NCBI GenBank assembly: GCA_019359445.1
Contig: JAHHHJ010000012.1
Location: forward strand, 62,001 to 126,000
Length of the DNA: 64,000 bases
Source of the DNA: Kastovskya adunca ATA6-11-RM4
GTDB taxonomy: Bacteria > Cyanobacteriota > Cyanobacteriia > Cyanobacteriales > Coleofasciculaceae
Direction: 5' to 3'
The notes beneath the pieces were generated by a model, which was not told the DNA's origin, ran no database searches, and saw only the letters and a program-made list of their open reading frames with translations. Numbering within the stretch: the stretch's first letter is position 1; every line of letters starts with the position of its first letter. The position numbers and the translations under genes were made by a program. Below are positions 44,261-52,915 of the stretch, piece after piece.

Positions 44261-45643
44261 TCAACTTTGAACGAGTTGCTCGATTTCTTCAGCTTTGGTT
44301 GGTAAATCTGCTGTCAAAACTTCGCTACCGGATTCTGTGACTAAAACATCATCTTCGATGCGAATTCCCCGGACATCGGAGAATTGCGCTAGGCGTTCCC
44401 AGTCAACGACATCCTGATATTTTGACCGTAGGGCGGGATCGTTGAGAATTGCTGGAACTTGGTAAAATCCTGGCTCAATGGTGACGAGCATTCCTGCTTT
44501 TAAGGGACGATTGAGTCGGAGGAAGCCTAAGCCAAAGCGATCGCTTCTAGTTTTCCCAGCTTCATAGCCTGCTAAATCTCCCAAATCTTCCATATCGTGG
44601 ACATCCAACCCCAGCAAATGTCCGACTCCGTGGGGAAAAAACAAGGCATGAGCGTCCATTTCAACTAAATCTGCAACTTTACCGCGCAAAATGCCCAAAT
44701 CAGCTAATCCTTGGGCAATTACACTGGCGGCTAAAAAGTGTACGTCCTGATACTCCACACCAGGGCGAACTTTCTCAATGCAGGCATCATGCGCCGCCAA
44801 TACTACATCGTAGAGGTCGCGTTGTGTGGGGGAAAACTTGCCGCTAACGGGCCAAGTACGGGTGACATCAGACGCCCAACCATTCTCTGTTTCTGCCCCG
44901 ACATCGGCTAGTAATAAAGCGTCCGCTAGCAGGGCGTGGTGATATTGATTGTTGTGGAGAACTTCACCGTGAACTGTCACAATGCTGCTATAGGCAAAGG
45001 TCATATTATGGGCAATAATTACACCCTCCATTGCTGCTCGGACTTCTGCTTCTAGTTTGGCGTTAGGAGTTGCCTGCATCCCGGCTTTGTGAGCTTGCAC
45101 GGTACAAGTGGCGGCTTGGCGTAACTCGGCTAGAGCAGTGGCGTCATGAGTTAGGCGCAGGGTGATAATCGCTCTTGCTAGCTCCAAATCAATGCTGTGG
45201 GGAGCATTGGCAGGGGCAATTGGGCGATTTAAAACTTCGGCTTGTTCCTGGTAGGTGGTAGGATTTTGAACGGCGATCGTTGCGGCTTCCGTGGAATGCG
45301 ATCGCAACTCCGCCAAGGGAAAAGCTGCATCCGCGCCAATTAACTGAGCAAAGTCCTCCCGTGTCGGCATTTCTCCATGCCACAAGGCACTTCCCGGAAC
45401 CGCGTCATCCATAAACAGTTGCAGCTTACCATCCTCTAGGCGAATCGCTGCATTCTCTAACGGCAACCCTGCAAAGTAGAGAAAGTGGCTGCTAGAGCGA
45501 AAGGAATAAAGATTTGCAGGAAAGTTTCGGGAACTAGCGGTTCCTGACCAGAGAATTGCCGGAAAATCAATAATTTCGGCAAGTCGCTGCCGTCGAGAAC
45601 GGAGATTTGTTGCAATAGAGATAGGAGCGCTCTTTATTGACAT
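44261..45643 (-). CDS. pepP: Xaa-Pro aminopeptidase (M24B family)
   Basis: A 460-residue cytosolic metallopeptidase that removes N-terminal residues preceding proline. The N-terminal AMP_N domain (WSGTASSRNFPANLYSFRSSSHFLYFAG) is followed by the pita-bread catalytic domain. Metal ligands are visible as DVGAETENGWASDVTRT (two Asp, ~230), HGVGHLLGLDVHD (His ~335), VTIEPGFY (Glu) and GIRIEDD (Glu ~430). It is transcribed opposite to its neighbours, and the 32-bp tandem repeat ends just past its stop. Confidence 0.93.
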   Translation of the reverse strand: MSIKSAPISIATNLRSRRQRLAEIIDFPAILWSGTASSRNFPANLYSFRSSSHFLYFAGLPLENAAIRLEDGKLQLFMDDAVPGSALWHGEMPTREDFAQLIGADAAFPLAELRSHSTEAATIAVQNPTTYQEQAEVLNRPIAPANAPHSIDLELARAIITLRLTHDATALAELRQAATCTVQAHKAGMQATPNAKLEAEVRAAMEGVIIAHNMTFAYSSIVTVHGEVLHNNQYHHALLADALLLADVGAETENGWASDVTRTWPVSGKFSPTQRDLYDVVLAAHDACIEKVRPGVEYQDVHFLAASVIAQGLADLGILRGKVADLVEMDAHALFFPHGVGHLLGLDVHDMEDLGDLAGYEAGKTRSDRFGLGFLRLNRPLKAGMLVTIEPGFYQVPAILNDPALRSKYQDVVDWERLAQFSDVRGIRIEDDVLVTESGSEVLTADLPTKAEEIEQLVQS

Positions 45644-45716
45644 GGAATAGACTCCTTATGGGCAGCTTCTATCCGTCAGGATATCAACCCTAATTAAAGA
45701 ATGCGAGGTGGTAAGA

Positions 45717-46160
45717 ATGTCTCCTCAACCGAAAGCCCGTCCCCACTCAATTCGTCCCCGCAACTGGCAACTCGAACAACTGCCAGGATTGAGTGCGGAA
45801 GATCGCTTACACCTAGAAACCTGCGGCATTACCACCACCAGGCAACTCCTCCAGAAAGCGAGTACCCCCACCTCCCGACAAGCCTTGGCAAATCAGTTGC
45901 AACTCCCTGTCAAACACGTCAATAAGTGGGTTGCTCTGTCCGATTTAGCGCGGGTTCCTGGCGTCGGCTACCAGCACTGCGGGCTGTTGCTACATTCCGG
46001 TATCGTCTCGGTTAACCAACTCGCGCAAATACCCGCCCACAAGTTGCAGCAACAAATTCTCCGCCTCCAAGTCGCTACCCTACAACGCCGCGATCTCTGT
46101 CCTTCGGTAGATGAAGTACAAGTCTGGATTCAACAAGCACAGCAACTTGTCAAGTCATGA
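45717..46160 (+). CDS. DUF4332 helix-hairpin-helix protein
   Basis: A 147-residue protein with two helix-hairpin-helix-like motifs (LPGLSAEDRLHLETCGITTTRQLL at ~22-45 in part; LARVPGVGYQHCGLLLHSGI ~85). This is the DUF4332 pattern, found in small proteins presumed to bind nucleic acid. I chose the ATG at 45717, after GAGGTGGTAAG, over a GTG/ATG in frame at 45708. Its last 24 codons were copied downstream in the 625-bp duplication. It is divergent from pepP with a ~70-bp gap. Confidence 0.82.
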   Translation: MSPQPKARPHSIRPRNWQLEQLPGLSAEDRLHLETCGITTTRQLLQKASTPTSRQALANQLQLPVKHVNKWVALSDLARVPGVGYQHCGLLLHSGIVSVNQLAQIPAHKLQQQILRLQVATLQRRDLCPSVDEVQVWIQQAQQLVKS

Positions 46161-46196
46161 ATATAGGCGATCGCTAACTGTTTGAGGTGTTGAGTT

Positions 46197-46655
46197 GTGG
46201 ATAGAGAAGAGTTAGTTAGAAAGTACGCTGGGGGAGAAAAAGATTTCACTGGACGTAGGTTTCGGAATTCTAACTGGATTGACGAAATAGTTAGAGGTGG
46301 TATCTACCGAGAAGCCGACTTCAGCAATGCCTACTTCGTGAGAAGCGGATTTGATGAGGCTGACTTGAGTTTCGCTAAATTCGTTAGAGCGCGTATGTAT
46401 GAAAGTGGTTTCGGGAGCACTTGTTGTTTGGAAGGGATTGACTTTACCTATGCTGTTTTCAGTCAATGTAACTTTAGTGAGGTTGATCTCAGAGGAGCCA
46501 TATTTAGGAACGCTACTCTTAGCGAAGTCAATTTCAGAAATGCCAACCTCAGTTATGCCGATTTGAGAGGGGCTAGAAAGCTGACTGTTGGAAGTTGTGA
46601 GAATGCCATTTTTTATGAAACTATCATGCCCAACGGTAGGATTTATACTGCTTGA
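46197..46655 (+). CDS. Pentapeptide repeat protein, copy 1
   Basis: A 152-residue protein with a GTG start (VDREELVRKYAGGEKDFTG). From ~residue 18 it consists of five-residue repeats with A/N-hydrophobic-L/F at the centre (EADFSNAYF, EADLSFAKF, NANLSYADLRGA), which form a right-handed quadrilateral beta-helix. It ends ENAIFYETIMPNGRIYTA. There is no catalytic signature; such proteins usually act by binding partners. It is paralogous to the next two pentapeptide genes and sits in the first unit of the tandem duplication. Confidence 0.87.
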   Translation: MDREELVRKYAGGEKDFTGRRFRNSNWIDEIVRGGIYREADFSNAYFVRSGFDEADLSFAKFVRARMYESGFGSTCCLEGIDFTYAVFSQCNFSEVDLRGAIFRNATLSEVNFRNANLSYADLRGARKLTVGSCENAIFYETIMPNGRIYTA

Positions 46656-46713
46656 ATCTAGCTCATTTATCCAATTGTCTGCTTCTGAATTAGCCAGAAG
46701 TGCTGCTAAGAAA

Positions 46714-46785
46714 CGCGATCTCTGTCCTTCGGTAGATGAAGTACAAGTCTGGATTCAACAAGCACAGCAACTTGTCAAGTCATGA
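46714..46785 (+). pseudogene. Duplicated 3' fragment of the DUF4332 gene
   Basis: It encodes the last 24 residues of the DUF4332 protein (RDLCPSVDEVQVWIQQAQQL and so on to its stop) with no start or upstream domain. It is the left end of the second 625-bp unit, left behind by the duplication. Confidence 0.85.
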
Positions 46786-46821
46786 ATATAGGCGATCGCT
46801 AATTATTTGAGGTGTTGAGTT

Positions 46822-47286
46822 GTGGACAGAGAAGAATTAATTAGAAAGTACGCTGGGGGAGAAAAAGATTTCACTGGCGGTAACTTTCGGAGCGCTAACT
46901 GGATTAGCAAAAGAGTTAGAGGTGGTATCTACCGAGAAGCCAACTTCAGCGATGCCTATTTCGATGGCAGTAGCTTCGTTGAAGCTGATTTGAGCTTTGC
47001 TAAATTCGTTAGAGTGCGTATCTATGAAAGTGTTTTCGCGAAGAATTGTTACATGGAAGGGGCTGATTTTAGTTACGCCGTTTTCGGGCAAGTTACTTTC
47101 TGTAACGTCGATCTCAGCAGAGCCATCTTTAGAAATGCTCGTCTTAGTGAAACTAGTTTCGAGAATGCCAATCTCAGTTATGCCGATTTCAGGGGAGCCA
47201 GAAGGTTCAACGAAGTTAGCTTTGAAAATGTTATCTTCTATGAAACTATTATGCCCGACGGCAGTATCTATACTGATAGTATCTAA
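46822..47286 (+). CDS. Pentapeptide repeat protein, copy 2
   Basis: A 154-residue paralogue of the 46197 gene, also with a GTG start (VDREELIRKYAGGEKDFTG). Repeats such as EANFSDAYF, EADLSFAKF, GADFSYAVF and NANLSYADFRGA fill residues ~18-140, ending ENVIFYETIMPDGSIYTDSI. The leader before the GTG (TTTGAGGTGTTGAGTTGTGGA) is the same as in copy 1. Many differences from copy 1 change amino acids, yet the repeat pattern is kept, so it is probably a functional gene. Confidence 0.87.
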   Translation: MDREELIRKYAGGEKDFTGGNFRSANWISKRVRGGIYREANFSDAYFDGSSFVEADLSFAKFVRVRIYESVFAKNCYMEGADFSYAVFGQVTFCNVDLSRAIFRNARLSETSFENANLSYADFRGARRFNEVSFENVIFYETIMPDGSIYTDSI

Positions 47287-47860
47287 AGTTAGTTTATTTA
47301 TCAGATTATCAGCTTCTAAATTAGGCAGAAGTGCTGCTGCTAAAGAATTTGCATTAATCCATTACAATATTTCCTCTTTGTCCCTGTCTTCAATAACATC
47401 TTGAATTTTTGCGGGGATATTTGAAAGAAAATCGTAAGCCAAACTGCTTTCTGCTTCATCGCCCTTAAGTGCGATCGCGATCGCTCGTAGGTTAGGTTGA
47501 ACAATAGAGAAACCCAACAGCCGCCACTCTATTCCCCCGCTAGCATCCCCTCAAAAGTTATCTCCTCATTCATCCCCAATTCATCGGCTCAACTCCCGGC
47601 GCTACACACCGATGAAAACTCGAATATTCCCAATCCTTCGCAGCCTTCACCAAACCCGGTTTGACAGGATTGAAATGGATGTAGTCGAAATGATGTTAAA
47701 AATCCGCAGGGTCGAAGGAGGTAATTTGAGCTTCGGCGAGTTGTCCGGTAGGGAGGTCAACGATTTGGAGGGTGATGTCTAGGGGGTGAGGGGTGAGGTG
47801 GTTTGACCAGATAGAGGTTGCGCTATTTTTGAGTTGATTAACTATTTGAGGAGTTGAACT
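47287..47860. other. Spacer with gene remnants and a 51-bp direct repeat
   Basis: A 574-bp gap without an intact gene. On the minus strand, 47362-47466 reads as the end of a protein (LAYDFLSNIPAKIQDVIEDR...EEIL, stop at 47362-47364) with no start. A transposase remnant follows at 47570-47695. One copy of a 51-bp repeat lies at 47468-47518. The last ~40 bp before the next gene resemble the leader of the other pentapeptide genes. Confidence 0.65.
47570..47695 (-). pseudogene. Remnant of a REP-associated tyrosine transposase (RAYT)
   Basis: The minus strand encodes HHFDYIHFNPVKPGLVKAA, then DWEYSSFHR and PMNWG and a stop at 47570-47572. This is the typical C-terminus of Y1/REP-associated transposases (DYIHxNPVKHGLV--WxYSSF). 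The first two-thirds, including the HUH and catalytic Tyr region, are absent, and unrelated sequence precedes it. Confidence 0.75.
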
Positions 47861-48343
47861 ATGGATAGAGAGGAATTGCTCAGAAGGTATGCGGCTGGAG
47901 AGAGAGATTTCACTGGTATCAAACTGACGGGGATTCGTTTGTCTGATGTCAACTGCCCTGACATCATTCTTAGAAACGCCAATATTAGTGAGACTTCCAT
48001 TGAATTGTCTGACTTTAGCTTTGCTGACTTGAGAGATAGTAATATGACTAGAATTCGTCTTGATGAAGTTTCTCTGAGAGGGGCTAATTTGAGTGGTGCC
48101 AATTTGAGTAGTGCTATCTTTAGCGTACCTTACCTTAGAGATGCCAACCTCAGCCATACTAACTTGAGTAATGCTATCTTTGGTGATGCTTCTTTCAAAA
48201 ATGCTAATTTCAGCCATGCTAACTTGAGAGGCGTTCGTGGTTTCCGTATCAATAAATGTAAAGGAGCTATCTTTAAAGACACGATCATGCCCGATGGAAC
48301 TATCAGGAACAGTGCGATCGCGATCGCCCGTAGGTTAGGTTGA
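47861..48343 (+). CDS. Pentapeptide repeat protein, divergent copy 3
   Basis: A 160-residue protein with ATG start (MDREELLRRYAAGERDFTG) and the same N-terminal pattern as copies 1 and 2. Repeats include NANISETSI, GANLSGANLSSAIF, DANLSHTNLSNAIF and NANFSHANLRGV, then KGAIFKDTIMPDGTI. The last residues (AIAIARRLG) come from the 51-bp repeat containing two HIP1-like sites, so the natural C-terminus appears to have been replaced or extended by repeat DNA. No enzymatic function is suggested. Confidence 0.85.
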   Translation: MDREELLRRYAAGERDFTGIKLTGIRLSDVNCPDIILRNANISETSIELSDFSFADLRDSNMTRIRLDEVSLRGANLSGANLSSAIFSVPYLRDANLSHTNLSNAIFGDASFKNANFSHANLRGVRGFRINKCKGAIFKDTIMPDGTIRNSAIAIARRLG

Positions 48344-48392
48344 ACAATAGAGAAACCCAACCTACTAGGTATTATTAGCTATTACCCTCTCA

Positions 48393-49007
48393 CTATTCTT
48401 TCGCTAAAACGCCGTTGAGAAAGATATCAGCTATCCCTTCTGCCATTTCTTGCATCTCTTGGGGCGAAGCGTCGGGTTCTCCGAGGGTTTTGTGGCTGAA
48501 ACCCGCGACAGCAAACATGCCTAAAAAGACTTGGGCGACAATTTTGGGATTCGTGCGGCGATAAATGCCTTTATCCATTGCCGTTTGAAAGAAGGCTTCG
48601 GCAACATCCGTCATTTTGGCAATGACTTCCGACTGAATGCGATCGCGTAACTCTGGGTGAAACTGCGCCTCCATAAAGCACACCCGCATCATGTCGGCAT
48701 TCTCGCGCATTCGCAGCATCCGCCGCCGCATCACCTGCGCCACCGCTTTATAGCTGCCCATTTCGCTCAGTTCCGTGAGCAAATCCGTGAGAATTTCTAC
48801 CCATCCCTGCGTCGCTACCTCAATGAGGATAGCCTTCTTATTTTCAAAATGACGAAACAGCGTACCTTCTGCAACACCAGCCGCTTGAGCCAAATCGCGG
48901 GTTGTTGTACCGTCGTATCCCCGACGAGAAAACAAGCGTTGCGCCGCTTGCAGGATGCGCTGTCTTGTCTCCATCTCTGACTGAGGACGCCGATTTAAAA
49001 TTCGCAT
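48393..49007 (-). CDS. TetR family transcriptional regulator
   Basis: A 204-residue one-component repressor-type regulator. The N-terminal helix-turn-helix is clear (RILQAAQRLFSRRGYDGTTTRDLAQAAGVAEGTLFRHFENK in pieces at ~18-58). The C-terminal half (~70-200) is a helical ligand-binding and dimerization domain of unknown ligand. It is transcribed away from the M16 peptidase genes with a ~410-bp repeat-rich gap, so regulating them is possible but not shown. Confidence 0.92.
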   Translation of the reverse strand: MRILNRRPQSEMETRQRILQAAQRLFSRRGYDGTTTRDLAQAAGVAEGTLFRHFENKKAILIEVATQGWVEILTDLLTELSEMGSYKAVAQVMRRRMLRMRENADMMRVCFMEAQFHPELRDRIQSEVIAKMTDVAEAFFQTAMDKGIYRRTNPKIVAQVFLGMFAVAGFSHKTLGEPDASPQEMQEMAEGIADIFLNGVLAKE

Positions 49008-49117
49008 GAATTCTCAATATAAGCTGTAGCGTTATTGTGCAACAGGTTCCCTGATAATCGACAAAAGTGTCATAGTTCCTCACAAATTCCCCCTTTCCGC
49101 CTGAGGTAAAGCAGAGG

Positions 49118-49355
49118 TGCAGGGGAGCCGGGGAGCAGGGGAGCCGGGGAGCAGGGAAGCAGGGAAGCAGGGAAGCAGGGAAGCAGGGGAGCAGGGGATA
49201 ACTACACTTCATCCTTCATACTTTATACTTCACCCTTCACCCTTCATCCTTCATACTTTATACTTCACCCTTCATACTTCACCCTTCATCCTTCATACTT
49301 TCTTCCCTACTCAGGACTCAGGACTCAGGACTCAGGACTCAGGACTAATTAACCC
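49118..49355 (+). repeat. Composite low-complexity repeat block 1
   Basis: Three tandem blocks in order: G-rich units (GGGGAGCA / GGGAAGCA), then heptamers of TTCATAC/TTCACCC/TTCATCC, then five copies of ACTCAGG. These short tandem blocks are typical of filamentous cyanobacteria and are not coding. The spacer around it (49008-49419) holds no gene. Confidence 0.85.
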
Positions 49356-49419
49356 TTTGGAACACTCAAAGGGTTGAGAAATTCTTATCCTAGAAGACAG
49401 TGCCAATTGCTACTGCTTT

Positions 49420-51042
49420 ATGAGTCAGTCGAATCAATTTATTTTGCTTTTGATGAATTTAACTACCTGGTGGAGGCTGCGCCGTTGGCGTACCGGAATG
49501 GCGGTATTTCTATCAGCGATAATGCTGGCGTGGGGAATGCTTCCTGCTGTTGCGTTGGCTCGCACGGAGACACCTGTTCCGCAGTCGGAGTCTATCCAGC
49601 CTTATTTGGATCGAGTCATTGAAAAGGTGAGCGAGTTTAGCCTTGACAATGGCATGAAGTTCATTGTTTTGGAACGTCACCAGGCACCTGTTGTGTCGTT
49701 TGTGACTTATGCCGATGTTGGGGGAGTTGATGAACCCGATGGAAAGACAGGGGTTGCTCACTTTCTGGAACACTTGGCGTTCAAAGGAACTACCCGCATT
49801 GGGACAACGGATTACCAAGCAGAGAGTCAGCTCCTAGACCGATTGGATCAGTTGTTTGAGCAAATTCAAGCCGCGAAAGCTGCGGGTAACCAGGCAGAAG
49901 TCGCGAGGCTAGAAGCGGAGTTTGCCAAGGTAGACGCGGAAGCATTAGAGTATGTCACGCAAAATGAGTTGGGGCAGATTGTTGAGCAGGCGGGGGGCGT
50001 TGGCTTAAATGCCGCCACCTCTGCGGATGCGACGGTGTACTTTTACAGCTTTCCGTCTAATAAGCTAGAACTCTGGATGTCTCTGGAGTCAGAGCGCTTT
50101 CTAGACCCAGTGTTTCGGGAATTTTATAAGGAAAAAGATGTCATTTTGGAGGAGCGGCGTCTGAGGACGGACAACTCTCCTATCGGTCAGATGATTGAGG
50201 CGTTCCTTGATGAGGCTTTTCAGGTACATCCTTACAAGCGTCCGGTGATTGGTTACAACGAAGATATCCGTAACCTCACCCGTGCAGATGTCCAGGAATT
50301 TTTTGAGACTTATTATCCTCCCAACAACCTAACAATTGCAGTGGTGGGTGATGTTGATGCCTCGGAAGTCAAGCAGTTAGCTGAAACTTACTTTGGGCGT
50401 TTCAAAGGTCGTGAAAAGCCGCCAGCCGTGACGGCGGTTGAGCCGCCTCAGAAGCAAACGCGGGAAGTAACGTTAGAACTAGCGTCCCAACCGTGGTATT
50501 TGGAGGGCTATCATCGACCTGCGATCGATCATCCTGACCATGTGGTTTACGACATTATCGGGCGTCTGCTAAGTGATGGTCGTACCTCTCGACTGTATAA
50601 GTCTTTGGTGGAAGAGAAACAGGTGGCACTAACAGCGCAAGGCTTTAGTGGTTTTCCGGGAGACAGGTATCCGAATTTAGTGTTGTTGTATGCTTTGACG
50701 GCTCCGGGTCATACGGTAGAGGAAGTGGCGACAGCATTACGGGCTGAAATTGAGCGGCTGAGGACGGAACCTGTATCAGCGCAAGAGTTAGAGCGGGTGA
50801 AAACCCAGGCGCGGGCAGAGGTATTGCGATCGCTTGATTCCAATATGGGTATGGCACGCAATCTGGTGGAGTATGAAGTGAAAACGGGCGACTGGCGCAA
50901 TTTATTTGAAGAGCTAGAAGCGATCGCAGCAGTCACGCCTAAAGATATTCAACGGGTAGCCCAGGTAACCTTCCAACCCGAAAACCGCACAATTGGACGC
51001 ATCTTGCCCAAAGCCAATGAAGGACAGAGTCCTGAGTCCTGA
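49420..51042 (+). CDS. M16 family zinc peptidase (catalytic subunit type), exported
   Basis: A 540-residue protein. A long N-region and hydrophobic stretch (~27-47: MAVFLSAIMLAWGMLPAVAL) look like a signal peptide or anchor for the periplasm or membrane. The M16 active site is complete: HFLEH (~107-111, two zinc His and catalytic Glu), with the downstream acidic zinc ligand region around residue 185. LDNGMKFIVLERH and PVIGYNEDIRNLT follow the family pattern, as does the second half (YDIIGRLLSDGRTSRLYKSLVE). It is paired with the inactive-type homologue at 51384, as in heteromeric M16 processing peptidases. The substrate is unknown. Confidence 0.9.
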   Translation: MSQSNQFILLLMNLTTWWRLRRWRTGMAVFLSAIMLAWGMLPAVALARTETPVPQSESIQPYLDRVIEKVSEFSLDNGMKFIVLERHQAPVVSFVTYADVGGVDEPDGKTGVAHFLEHLAFKGTTRIGTTDYQAESQLLDRLDQLFEQIQAAKAAGNQAEVARLEAEFAKVDAEALEYVTQNELGQIVEQAGGVGLNAATSADATVYFYSFPSNKLELWMSLESERFLDPVFREFYKEKDVILEERRLRTDNSPIGQMIEAFLDEAFQVHPYKRPVIGYNEDIRNLTRADVQEFFETYYPPNNLTIAVVGDVDASEVKQLAETYFGRFKGREKPPAVTAVEPPQKQTREVTLELASQPWYLEGYHRPAIDHPDHVVYDIIGRLLSDGRTSRLYKSLVEEKQVALTAQGFSGFPGDRYPNLVLLYALTAPGHTVEEVATALRAEIERLRTEPVSAQELERVKTQARAEVLRSLDSNMGMARNLVEYEVKTGDWRNLFEELEAIAAVTPKDIQRVAQVTFQPENRTIGRILPKANEGQSPES

Positions 51043-51365
51043 GTTCTGAGTCCTGAGTAGGGGAAAAAGTATGAAGGGTGAAGGGTGAAGTATGAAGTAT
51101 GAAGGGTGAAGGATGAAGGATGAAGGGTGAAGTGTGAAGTGTGAAGTATGAAGGGTGAAGGATGAAGGAGGTTATCAGTTTTCCTCATCGCCTCATCTCC
51201 TCTGCCCCTCTGCACCTCATCTCCTCTGCCCCTCTGCCCCTCTGCCCCTCTGCCCCTTTGCTCCCCCGCACCTCTGCACCCCTGCACCCCTGCTCCCCCG
51301 CTCCCCCGCTCCCCCGCTCCCCTGCACCCCTGCACCCCTGCTCCCCTGCTCCTCATTCTCTTTAC
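51023..51365 (-). repeat. Composite low-complexity repeat block 2, inverted relative to blocks 1 and 3
   Basis: The order is TGAGTCC units, then GAAGGGTGAAG/TATGAAG heptamers, then C-rich units (CCCCTGCA, CCCCCGCT). This is the reverse complement of block 1. The segment GGAGGTTATCAGTTTTCCTC (about 51168-51187) and the following 25 bp recur inverted in block 3. The block lies in the ~340-bp gap between the two M16 genes and makes a false N-terminal extension of the second. Confidence 0.85.
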
Positions 51366-51383
51366 ATAATTGAATTGCCTTTT

Positions 51384-52907
51384 ATGACCCATTCTCATTT
51401 TCCAATTTCTAGTAGACGCGATCGCGCCTTGCTTAGCTATCGCCGCCCTAATCTCCGCAAAGTTTTTCCCTGGTTAGGGCTAATGATGGTAACAGCGTTG
51501 CTGGTTGTGGCATCGAGTTTGCCAGCCGCGGCAGAGACAGCACAGCATTACACTGAGTTAGAGTTCAAGTCGTTACCGGAAGTGGAGTTTCCGGATTACA
51601 CGCGCTATGAGCTAGACAATGGCATGGTTGTCTATCTGATGGAAGACCATGAGTTGCCATTGGTTGAGGGTATGGCGATGATTCGCACGGGTAGTCGCCT
51701 TGAACCCGCCAACGAAGTTGGTTTAGCGTCGCTCACTGGGGAAGTGATGCGTACAGGTGGTACGACCGAACACACGGGCGATGAACTCAATCAGCTTTTG
51801 GAACAACGCGCCGCAGCGGTGGAAGTTGGCATTGATACAGCAGTAGCCACTGCAAGCTTCAACGCCTTGAGTGAAGACCTGGATACGGTTTTTGATTTGT
51901 TTGCGGAAGTGCTGCAAAAGCCGGCTTTTCCTCAAGACAAGCTGGAGTTGGCAAAAAATCAGCAGGCGGGACAAATTGCCCGTCGGAATGATGACCCCAA
52001 TGACATTGTGGGGCGAGAGTTTCAGAAACTGGTTTACGGCGAAAATAGCCCCTATGCCCAGACAGTAGAGTATTCCACGCTGGAGAATATTTCTCGTGAG
52101 GATTTAGTCGGGTTTTACAACCAGTATTTCCACCCCTCGGATATGATTCTGGGAATCGTTGGGGATTTTGACTCTGCCAAAATGCGATCGCGCATTCAGG
52201 AGGAATTTGGCAACTGGAAGCCAAAATCTAAACCTCCTCAGCCGGAAGTTCCCTCAGCGTCCCAAGCAAAGACAGGTGGACTCTTTTTTATCAATCAGCC
52301 GCAACTAAGTCAAAGTTACATTCAGATGGGGCATCTGGGTGGGGTGTTGAATAACCCCGACTATCCCGCCTTGGAGGTTTTAAATGGAGTTATGAATGGC
52401 TTTGGCGGACGGCTGTTTAATGAAGTGCGATCGCGTCAAGGTCTGGCTTACTCTGTCTACGGCTTTTGGAGTCCCCGCTACGACTATCAGGGAACCTTTC
52501 TCGCTGGCGGACAAACACGCTCTGATGCCACTGTCCCCCTGATTCAAGCTGTTCTTGCTGAAATTGAGAAACTACGGACAACACCGATCACAGCCCAGGA
52601 ACTCGCCTATGCCAAAGAGGGCGTCCTCAACTCCTTTGTCTTCAATTTCCAAGACCCCGCCCAGTCTTTATCGCGGCTGATGCGCTACGAGTACTATGGT
52701 TACCCCAAGGATTTCATTTTCCGCTATCGAGAGGGCGTGGAAGCCACAACTATTGAGGATGTTCAACGGGTTGCCCAAAAATACCTGCAACCCGATCAAA
52801 TCGTCACGCTAGTTGTGGGTAACGCGGCGGAGATTCAACCGCAGCTTACCCGTTTGTCAACTGATATCACCTCCCTAGATATCACTATTCCAAAACCAGA
52901 AAGCTAA
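51384..52907 (+). CDS. M16 family peptidase homologue lacking the zinc site
   Basis: A 507-residue exported M16 homologue. The ATG at 51384 is followed by a basic N-region and hydrophobic segment (LGLMMVTALLVVASSLPAAAE). LDNGMVVYLMEDHELPLVEG is typical, but where HxxEH should be the sequence reads ASLTGEVMRTGGT, so neither zinc His is present. The rest is well conserved (GFGGRLFNEVRSRQGLAYSV ~350). Such inactive partners form heterodimers with a catalytic M16 subunit, here the gene just upstream. An in-frame extension back to 51162 is only low-complexity repeat and should not be included. Confidence 0.9.
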   Translation: MTHSHFPISSRRDRALLSYRRPNLRKVFPWLGLMMVTALLVVASSLPAAAETAQHYTELEFKSLPEVEFPDYTRYELDNGMVVYLMEDHELPLVEGMAMIRTGSRLEPANEVGLASLTGEVMRTGGTTEHTGDELNQLLEQRAAAVEVGIDTAVATASFNALSEDLDTVFDLFAEVLQKPAFPQDKLELAKNQQAGQIARRNDDPNDIVGREFQKLVYGENSPYAQTVEYSTLENISREDLVGFYNQYFHPSDMILGIVGDFDSAKMRSRIQEEFGNWKPKSKPPQPEVPSASQAKTGGLFFINQPQLSQSYIQMGHLGGVLNNPDYPALEVLNGVMNGFGGRLFNEVRSRQGLAYSVYGFWSPRYDYQGTFLAGGQTRSDATVPLIQAVLAEIEKLRTTPITAQELAYAKEGVLNSFVFNFQDPAQSLSRLMRYEYYGYPKDFIFRYREGVEATTIEDVQRVAQKYLQPDQIVTLVVGNAAEIQPQLTRLSTDITSLDITIPKPES

Positions 52908-52915
52908 GGTGTGGC

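Larger units (their letters stand above)
46089..47338 (+). repeat. 625-bp tandem duplication (two copies)
   Basis: Copy 1 is about 46089-46713 and copy 2 about 46714-47338; matching points are offset by exactly 625 bp at both the junction and the GTG starts. The first 88 bp (3' end of the DUF4332 gene, its stop and a HIP1 site) are identical, while the pentapeptide genes inside have diverged in many codons. The right ends also match (CTTCTgAATTAGcCAGAAGTGCTGCT). Confidence 0.9.
47468..48361. repeat. 51-bp direct repeat pair (47468-47518 and 48311-48361)
   Basis: Both copies read AGTGCGATCGCGATCGC, one mismatch, then CGTAGGTTAGGTTGAACAAT and AGAGAAACCCAAC. They bracket the transposase remnant and third pentapeptide gene. 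The right copy supplies the final codons of that gene. The span given includes the DNA between the two copies. Confidence 0.85.

Noticed and set aside
47696-48217. 173-codon minus-strand frame opposite pentapeptide gene 3
   Set aside because: Most of it is the regular antisense of the pentapeptide repeats (repeating Ile-Ser pattern). Its last ~45 residues look more protein-like but have no start of their own.
51162-51383. N-terminal extension of the second M16 gene
   Set aside because: It is only translated C-rich low-complexity repeat; a normal signal peptide begins at 51384.
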